From: Schwartzia sp. (in: firmicutes)
Lineage (GTDB): Bacteria; Bacillota; Negativicutes; Selenomonadales; Selenomonadaceae
Direction of reading: 5' to 3'
DNA: 10,954 nucleotides
Assembly (NCBI GenBank): GCA_024691625.1
Contig: JAILNL010000185.1
Span: 1 to 10,954 of the forward strand
Part shown: piece by piece, positions 6,194 through 10,954 of the stretch
Layout of the letters: the number at the start of each line of letters is the position of its first letter
How positions within the stretch are numbered: position 1 is the first letter of the stretch
Notes under the pieces: model-generated
Database searches by the model: none
What the model saw: the letters and a program-made list of their open reading frames with translations, nothing else
Told to the model about the DNA's origin: nothing
Position numbers and translations under genes: made by a program

Positions 6194-7348
6194 ATGGGAA
6201 CGCTTCGTTTCATGACGGCGGGAGAATCACACGGACCGCGTCTTACCGCAATTTTGGAAGGAATACCTGCAGGATTGAAGCTCTGTGGGGAGGAAATAAA
6301 TAAAGATCTCGCACGCAGGCAGCAGGGCTACGGCCGCGGCGGAAGAATGAAGATAGAAACAGACCGCGCGGATATTCTTTCCGGAGTCCGTTTCGGAGAG
6401 ACACTTGGCGGACCGGTGACTCTTTCTGTCACTAACAAAGATTGGACTAATTGGACCGACCGTATGGCGGCTTTCGGTGAACCGGCCGGCGAAAAGGTTA
6501 CGGCCGCACGCCCGGGGCATGCGGATTATGTTGGAATACAGAAATATGACAGACAGGATATCCGTGATATTCTGGAGCGTTCCAGCGCCCGCGAGACAGC
6601 TATGCGTGTAGCTGTCGGCGGCGTATGCAAAGCTTTCCTCAAAGCATGCGGAATAGAGGTAGTATCTCACGTTGTAGAAATCGGCGGCATAAAAGTAAAT
6701 GAAGATAAAATCAATCGTGATGAAATAGGCAAAGGAAGCTCTGAGCTTAACTGCTATGATGTCGAAGCAGAAGAAAAAATGAAGGAACGTATCCGTGAGG
6801 CAAAGGAAGCAGGAGATACGCTGGGCGGTGTGTTCGAGGTTATTGTGCGAGGGGTGCCTATCGGACTCGGCAGCCATATCCAGTGGGACCGCCGTCTTGA
6901 TGCCGCGCTTGCAGGAGCCATGATGTCCATTCAGGCTATAAAGGGCGTTGAAATCGGTGCCGGCTTTAAGTATGCCGAGCTTCCGGGAAGCAAAGCGCAT
7001 GATGAAATGTTCTACGATGAAAATAATAGAGTATACCGCAAGACCAACCATGCAGGAGGACTTGAGGGCGGCATGACTAACGGAGAGGAAATAACTGTCC
7101 GTGCCGTTATGAAGCCTATTCCTACTCTTATGACTCCGCTTCATTCGATAGATATCGAGTCAAAAGAAGCTGTTCTCGCATGCAAGGAACGCAGCGACGT
7201 TTGTGCTGTCTCCGCTGCTTCGGTAGTTGGAGAAGCTATGGCGGCGTTCGTCATTGCCCGTGCCTTGGTGGAAAAATTCGGCGGAGATGCCATGACGGAT
7301 ATCCTGTCGGCTTTGAGCGCATATAAAGCACGTCTTGCGGGTGAGTGA
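6194..7348 (+). CDS. aroC: chorismate synthase
   Basis: Catalyses the last shikimate-pathway step, converting 5-enolpyruvylshikimate-3-phosphate to chorismate with loss of phosphate, using reduced FMN. The 384-aa length is normal for the long form. Family motifs are all present: GESHGP with His13 at 10-15, RRQQGYGRGGRM at 41-52, RPGHAD at 106-111, RSSARET at 129-135, and NHAGGLEGGMTNG at 285-297, which together form the flavin and substrate site. GGAGG at 6182-6186 lies seven bases before ATG 6194. It heads an operon with aroK, aroB and surE, and its stop overlaps the aroK start (TGATG). No sign of decay. Confidence 0.97.
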   Translation: MGTLRFMTAGESHGPRLTAILEGIPAGLKLCGEEINKDLARRQQGYGRGGRMKIETDRADILSGVRFGETLGGPVTLSVTNKDWTNWTDRMAAFGEPAGEKVTAARPGHADYVGIQKYDRQDIRDILERSSARETAMRVAVGGVCKAFLKACGIEVVSHVVEIGGIKVNEDKINRDEIGKGSSELNCYDVEAEEKMKERIREAKEAGDTLGGVFEVIVRGVPIGLGSHIQWDRRLDAALAGAMMSIQAIKGVEIGAGFKYAELPGSKAHDEMFYDENNRVYRKTNHAGGLEGGMTNGEEITVRAVMKPIPTLMTPLHSIDIESKEAVLACKERSDVCAVSAASVVGEAMAAFVIARALVEKFGGDAMTDILSALSAYKARLAGE

Positions 7349-7896
7349 TGAGCGATATGAAAAAGAACGTTGTACTTATTGGATTTATGGGTACGGGAAA
7401 GTCCAGCACGGGAAAGGTGCTTGCTGCCCGTCTTGGTTTTTCCTTTATAGATATGGATACCTATATTGAAACAAAAGAAAACCGCAAAATCCCTGAAATT
7501 TTTGCCACAGACGGAGAAGCTTATTTTCGCAGTGCGGAGCGCGAGGCAGTAAAAGAGCTTTCCGAACGCAGGCATATAGTGATAGCTACAGGCGGCGGTA
7601 CGCTGAAAAGCGAAGAAAACAGACAGATTTTGCGTGAGAATGGGGTGGTCGTCTGCCTTACGGCTGATGTTGATACTATCCTCGAACGCACACGCCGCCC
7701 GGGGGTTCGCCCTGTTCTTGACGGGAAAGATGACGGAGACCGTAGGGCCGCTATCTGCTCATTGCTTGAGGAACGCAAAGAAATGTACTCTCAGGCGGAC
7801 TTGTTTGTTGATACGAGTGAGCGTTCCCCTCTGCAGATTGTCGACGAGATAGTTCATTATTTAAAAAGAGAGGGCCATAAGCTATGCGGAAGGTAA
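7348..7896 (+). CDS. aroK: shikimate kinase
   Basis: Phosphorylates shikimate at the 3-hydroxyl using ATP, in the cytoplasm. The 182-aa P-loop kinase has a Walker A motif GFMGTGKSS (12-20), the shikimate-binding DMD at 35-37, an Arg in YFRSAERE (about Arg61), the TGGG motif at 81-84, and an Arg-rich lid (ERTRRPGVRPVL). Three starts are in frame: GTG 7345, ATG 7348 and ATG 7357. I favour ATG 7348, which overlaps the aroC stop by one base and has GGGTGAG just upstream, though the spacing is tight. The 3' end overlaps aroB by 13 bases. Intact. Confidence 0.95.
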   Translation: MSDMKKNVVLIGFMGTGKSSTGKVLAARLGFSFIDMDTYIETKENRKIPEIFATDGEAYFRSAEREAVKELSERRHIVIATGGGTLKSEENRQILRENGVVVCLTADVDTILERTRRPGVRPVLDGKDDGDRRAAICSLLEERKEMYSQADLFVDTSERSPLQIVDEIVHYLKREGHKLCGR

Positions 7897-8972
7897 GAGT
7901 TGATTTGCCGGTCAACGGCTATGATATAACCATCGGAACAGGTTTGGACGAAGAACTTGAGGAGTATACCCGCGCGCAGCGCTTTTCATCAAAGGGGCTT
8001 GTTGTCACTGATTCAAACGTGGGGAAAATATATACCGAGCGTGTCAGTGCAGCCTTACAAAAAGCCGGTGTAGACGTGGAATTTTTTACCGTGCAGGCAG
8101 GGGAAACATCAAAATCTCTTGAGGTTGCGGAAAAAATCTATACGCGCGCAATTGAGCGCGGACTTGACCGTCACTCACCGATTTTTGCCCTTGGCGGCGG
8201 TGTTGTCGGAGATTTGACAGGATTTGTGGCGGCGACGTACATGCGCGGCGTGCCCTTCGTACAGATTGCCACGAGCCTTCTTGCACAGGTAGATTCCAGC
8301 GTCGGCGGAAAGGTCGCGGTAAATCATCGTCTCGGAAAGAATATGATCGGTGCATTCTATCAGCCAAAATTCGTAATGATAGACCTCTCGTTTATAGAGA
8401 CTCTTCCGAAACGTGAGATATACACGGGACTTGGCGAGATTATCAAATACGGTGCTATTTACGACGAAGCTTTTTTCCGTTATCTGGAGGAAAATACGGA
8501 GAAAATACAGGCTCTGGCGGAAGCGTCCCTTGAGCATATTATCGGCCGTTCCTGCGAAATCAAAGCGGAAGTTGTAACACAGGATGAAAAAGAAAATGGC
8601 CTGCGCCGTATTCTGAATTTCGGACATACAATGGCACATGCCATTGAAAAAGAAACAAATTATCTCAGGTACAACCACGGAGAAGCCGTGGCAATCGGAA
8701 TGTGCGGAGCTGCGTACATAAGCCGTGAAATGGGGCTTTTAAGCGAAGATGATACAGAGCGTATTGTCAATCTTATCAAGAGCCTCAATCTGCCGACCAA
8801 GGCAGACCACTGCAGAGAAGAAGCAATCTTTGAATCCACTCTTCACGACAAGAAAACAGTAAACGGTGTCGTGCATTGGGTACTGCTGGACAAAATAGGA
8901 CATGTTTCAGAGGTTACGGAGGTGCCTGAAGAAACCGCCAAGAAATGCATGCGTATGATATTAGCGGAATAG
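7884..8972 (+). CDS. aroB: 3-dehydroquinate synthase
   Basis: Converts 3-deoxy-D-arabino-heptulosonate 7-phosphate to 3-dehydroquinate, the second shikimate-pathway step, with NAD and a divalent metal. The 362-aa protein has the NAD-binding ALGGGVVGDLTGF segment (about 102-114), the SLLAQVDSSVGGK motif (131-143), and the three metal ligands Glu185 (GLGEIIKYG), His248 (LNFGHT) and His265 (YNHGEA). ATG 7884 lies inside the end of aroK, with GAGAGGG about ten bases upstream, so translation of the two is likely coupled. surE begins nine bases after the stop. Confidence 0.97.
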   Translation: MRKVRVDLPVNGYDITIGTGLDEELEEYTRAQRFSSKGLVVTDSNVGKIYTERVSAALQKAGVDVEFFTVQAGETSKSLEVAEKIYTRAIERGLDRHSPIFALGGGVVGDLTGFVAATYMRGVPFVQIATSLLAQVDSSVGGKVAVNHRLGKNMIGAFYQPKFVMIDLSFIETLPKREIYTGLGEIIKYGAIYDEAFFRYLEENTEKIQALAEASLEHIIGRSCEIKAEVVTQDEKENGLRRILNFGHTMAHAIEKETNYLRYNHGEAVAIGMCGAAYISREMGLLSEDDTERIVNLIKSLNLPTKADHCREEAIFESTLHDKKTVNGVVHWVLLDKIGHVSEVTEVPEETAKKCMRMILAE

Positions 8973-8981
8973 AGGTGAAAT

Positions 8982-9731
8982 ATGCGGATTCTGTTAGTAA
9001 ATGATGACGGAATAGAGGCAGAGGGAATTCGTGCGCTGGCAGAAGAGCTTGCCGGAGAACACGAGATTGTGCTGGCGGCGCCGGCTCAGCAGCAGAGCGG
9101 TATGGCTCATGCTCTGACGGTACACCGCGACTTGGAGGTAGCGTCTTACGAAGCTCTTGCGGATAAAGGAATACACGGGTGGAAAATCGACGGTACTCCT
9201 ACAGACTGCGTGAAGGTATACCTTGAAGCACTTTGCGAAAAGGATAATTGGCCCGAGCTTGTTATCTCCGGGATAAATCATGGCGCGAACCTCGGCTCTG
9301 ATGTACTTTATTCGGGAACTGTCGGCGGAGCAATGGAAGGCTTCATGCATGGAATCTTTTCCATTGCGGTTTCACTGGATTTCTTTTCTAAAATGCCTTT
9401 CTCTGAAGCGGCTGCCATATTTGCGAAGCAGCTCCCGAAGCTTTTGGAAAATGAGACCGAGCCGGCATTTTTGAACGTGAACTTTCCGCAGACAATGGCA
9501 AAGGGAGAGCCGAGATTTGTATACGGGACAGTCGGTCACAGGGACTATCTCAACGCATTCGAAAGAATCGAGCGTGACGGAAAGCTTTTTTTCCATGTGG
9601 GTGGAGAAATCTACGACGGATACAACTCAATGGACTCCGATATATCCATCTGCAACCACGGTTGGGTGGCAGTAACGCCACTAATGATTGACATGACGGA
9701 TTATGAGGCGTTGAAAAAATATCAAGAATAA
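8982..9731 (+). CDS. surE: 5'/3'-nucleotidase SurE
   Basis: SurE is a metal-dependent phosphatase acting on nucleoside monophosphates, linked in other bacteria to stationary-phase survival. The 249-aa length is typical. The N-terminal MRILLVNDDGI carries the metal ligands Asp8 and Asp9. Ser39 in the AAPAQQQSG segment and Asn99 in SGINHGANLG complete the metal site, and LYSGTVGGAMEG (109-120) is the conserved loop that follows. AGAGGTGA (8971-8978) precedes ATG 8982. It is the last gene of the aro operon and is followed by a strong terminator. Its link to aromatic synthesis is positional only. Confidence 0.96.
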   Translation: MRILLVNDDGIEAEGIRALAEELAGEHEIVLAAPAQQQSGMAHALTVHRDLEVASYEALADKGIHGWKIDGTPTDCVKVYLEALCEKDNWPELVISGINHGANLGSDVLYSGTVGGAMEGFMHGIFSIAVSLDFFSKMPFSEAAAIFAKQLPKLLENETEPAFLNVNFPQTMAKGEPRFVYGTVGHRDYLNAFERIERDGKLFFHVGGEIYDGYNSMDSDISICNHGWVAVTPLMIDMTDYEALKKYQE

Positions 9732-9751
9732 ATTTTAACCAATAAAAGTTT

Positions 9752-9799
9752 AAGCATCTTTTCATTGCCAATTTATGGTGCATGAAAAGATGCTTTTTT
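9752..9799 (+). terminator. intrinsic terminator of the aroC-aroK-aroB-surE operon
   Basis: A 14-bp perfect stem, AAGCATCTTTTCAT (9752-9765) with ATGAAAAGATGCTT (9782-9795), has a possible inner CCA/TGG pairing and runs into a T tract (9794-9799). It begins about 20 bases after the surE stop. Confidence 0.9.
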
Positions 9800-9827
9800 A
9801 TGATTTTTATTAAAAATTTTACGAAAG

Positions 9828-9833
9828 TATAAT
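9828..9833 (+). promoter_or_regulatory. isolated TATAAT box just upstream of a terminator
   Basis: A perfect -10 sequence lies between the surE terminator and the next hairpin. No clear -35 is seen 17 bases upstream. If active, transcription from about 9840 would meet the following terminator within roughly 50 bases. The gap from 9800 to 9948 holds only this and that hairpin. Confidence 0.3.
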
Positions 9834-9853
9834 TAGTGGATAAAGGTTGGGGG

Positions 9854-9890
9854 GCTGTACGTTGGGAAATACATGACGTACAGCTTTTTT
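9854..9890 (+). terminator. intrinsic terminator-like hairpin before the ATPase remnant
   Basis: A 9-bp perfect stem, GCTGTACGT (9854-9862) with ACGTACAGC (9876-9884), has a 13-base loop and is followed by six T. No gene lies between it and the surE terminator. It could end a short RNA or be left over from a lost gene. An attenuator for the downstream ATPase gene is also possible. Confidence 0.75.
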
Positions 9891-9948
9891 GTTAAACATC
9901 TAAAATGTACTTGGGAAAAATCAAAGTCTTTGAAAATATGAAGTTGTT

Positions 9949-10837
9949 ATGGAGTACACTAGAAAGCTATATGTGAAAAGACTGGTCGATAGGAAAAACA
10001 ACGGCTTAATAAAAATCATCACCGGAGCAAGACGCGCCGGAAAATCGTATTTGATGAATGAGCTGTTTTATAAGCAGTTGCTTAATTCGGGTGTTCCCAG
10101 CAACAGGATTATCCGGTTTGCCTTTGATGCAGATGAGGATGTTGATTTGTTGGACGATTATGCACCCGAGGAATCTACGAAGATAGAGCATAAAATGAGC
10201 TTTACTATGTAAATGCGAAAAAATTCAGAGGATATATCAAAGACAAAACAAACGACACGGATATGTTTTATCTTTTGCTTGATGAAGTTCAGCTGCTTGA
10301 AAATTTTGTGGGGACGTTGAATGGTCTTTTGCGACATAGAAATTTTGATATTTATGTTATAGGCTCAAATTCAAAGTTTTTGTCCTCGGATATTGCTACA
10401 GGATTTAAAGGCAGAGGGACGATTGTGCATGTACTGCCTCTGACATTTTTGGAGTATATGGAGGGAGCGGATGTGCCGCCGAGTGAGGCGTGGCGGCAAT
10501 ATATAGTCACAGGTGGTGTTCCTTTGGTCGCGCAGATGAGAAGCGAAGAGGAAAAAATCTCCTACCTGAAGGGCTTGTGTGAAGAAACCTACCTCAAGGA
10601 TATTATCGACCATAACGGAATTAGAAAAAAGACAGAGCTCGGAGATACATTTAATGTTCTTGCTTCAATGATTGGCAGTCCTGTGAATGTAAAAAAATAA
10701 CGGATACGTTCAGGAGCGTTGTAAAAGCAAGTATAAGTACTGAAACCATAAGCAATTTCATCGAGCATTTTGAAGATGCTTTTATAGTCTCTAGAGCGAG
10801 TAAATATAACATTAAGGGTAGGAAATACATTGGTTCT
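9949..10837 (+). pseudogene. AAA_14/DUF4143-type ATPase, broken by two frameshifts and an insertion
   Basis: The N-terminus resembles the AAA ATPases usually paired with a DUF4143 C-terminal domain: a basic KLYVKRLVDRK lead, a Walker A GARRAGKS at residues 26-33, and a Walker B-like YLLLDEVQ encoded from about 10266, followed by GSNSKFLSSDI (sensor-like). Reading stays family-like only if the frame changes twice: -1 at AAAA 10192-10195 (otherwise stop at 10210-10212), and -1 at the A7 run 10691-10697 (otherwise stop at 10698-10700). After the second shift TDTFRSVVKASI onward fits DUF4143-like sequence up to GRKYIGS. There the element at about 10838 cuts it off; the apparent frame ends at 10861. 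The C-terminal half is missing. The start has only a weak ribosome binding site. Its original role is not known. Confidence 0.82.
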
Positions 10838-10884
10838 GAGTGTGTGAAAAAATCTCTGTAAATTAACTTCAAGGTCGAAGTCCT

Positions 10885-10922
10885 AAGGTCTTCTATGATA
10901 AAATCAAATCATAGGAGGCCTT
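10885..10922 (+). promoter_or_regulatory. hairpin that would sequester the transposase ribosome binding site
   Basis: Arms AAGGTCTTCTATGAT (10885-10899) and ATCATAGGAGGCCTT (10908-10922) pair over 15 positions with two G-U wobbles and an 8-base loop. The right arm contains the AGGAGG (10913-10918) of the transposase gene. In mRNA reading in from outside, that site would be buried. A TATGAT at 10894-10899 could act as a -10 box whose transcript would lack the left arm. The pairing is directly visible; the regulatory role is inferred from similar arrangements in other insertion sequences. Confidence 0.6.
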
Positions 10923-10927
10923 TTATT

Positions 10928-10954
10928 ATGGCAAAGCAGCAAAAAGAAATTCAC
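10928..10954 (+). CDS. transposase, N-terminal nine codons only (probable IS256 family)
   Basis: ATG 10928 follows AGGAGG (10913-10918) at nine bases and opens a frame reading MAKQQKEIH to the window edge. This start resembles IS256/Mutator-type transposases I recall, but nine residues are too few for proof. Position just inside an IS-like end supports a transposase. Confidence 0.6.

Larger units (their letters stand above)
10838..10954 (+). mobile_element. left end of an insertion sequence, probably IS256 family (partial)
   Basis: Homology-like reading of the ATPase pseudogene stops at 10837. What follows (GAGTGTGTGAAAAAATCTCTG) looks like an IS terminal inverted repeat, and within 90 bases a transposase-like start codon follows. 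The family call rests on my recollection of IS256-type ends and of the MAKQQKEIH start, so it is tentative. The right end and any target duplication lie outside the window. The 8-9 bases before 10838 would be the expected target repeat. Confidence 0.65.

Noticed and set aside
6227..7144. 305-codon open frame on the - strand across aroC
   Set aside because: It lies wholly inside aroC, whose motifs are unambiguous. It has no ribosome binding site or recognisable domain and reflects the codon bias of the sense gene.
8175..8678. 167-codon open frame on the - strand inside aroB
   Set aside because: It is a shadow of the conserved aroB coding sequence with no independent evidence.
10691..10697. 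Programmed frameshift making a functional ATPase
   Set aside because: A second shift at a short AAAA run and truncation by an insertion sequence make a functional product unlikely.
1..10954. CRISPR array, tRNA or rRNA genes
   Set aside because: No spaced direct repeats of CRISPR type and no tRNA- or rRNA-like sequence were seen on either strand; there is no space for them outside the short gaps described.

Overview
The window looks like a chromosomal segment of a low-to-mid GC Firmicute, most plausibly a diderm Negativicute or a related clostridial lineage. The grounds are the Firmicute-style ribosome binding sites, the codon use, and a type IV pilus/type II secretion-like operon running directly into an aroC-aroK-aroB block, an arrangement I recall from those groups. 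The genus cannot be fixed from sequence reading alone. Every complete gene lies on the + strand.

Region 1 (about 1-4508) is one tightly coupled operon for a type IV filament machine. In order it holds a GspG/ComGC-like pilin, a compact prepilin peptidase, four minor pseudopilins resembling GspH, GspI, GspJ and GspK/PilX, a 389-aa protein joining a PilM-like cytoplasmic domain to a PilN-like part (GspL architecture), and a PilO/GspM-like protein. Neighbouring genes overlap or are a few bases apart. The assembly ATPase, the platform protein and any secretin are not in the window; the first two probably lie upstream.

Region 2 (4509-6040) is an AT-rich gap followed by a single free-standing gene for an HNH_5-type nuclease-like protein of unknown biological role. 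It has its own extended -10 promoter and a strong intrinsic terminator, so it looks like an independent cassette between the pilus and aromatic blocks.

Region 3 (6040-9800) is the operon aroC-aroK-aroB-surE: three shikimate-pathway enzymes (chorismate synthase, shikimate kinase, 3-dehydroquinate synthase) plus the nucleotidase SurE. It closes with a 14-bp-stem terminator.

Region 4 (9800-10954) is accessory and decaying. It has a possible very short transcript (TATAAT box followed by a hairpin terminator), an AAA_14/DUF4143-type ATPase pseudogene with two -1 frameshifts at A runs, and the left end of an insertion sequence, probably IS256 family, that truncates that pseudogene. The window ends nine codons into the transposase. 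A hairpin at the element's end would sequester the transposase ribosome binding site in read-through mRNA.

The most interesting items are the GspG-[peptidase]-H-I-J-K-L-M gene order with its PilM-PilN fusion, the methylase-less prepilin peptidase, the uncharacterised HNH protein, and the RBS-sequestering hairpin of the insertion sequence. No clearly new multi-gene system is evident.
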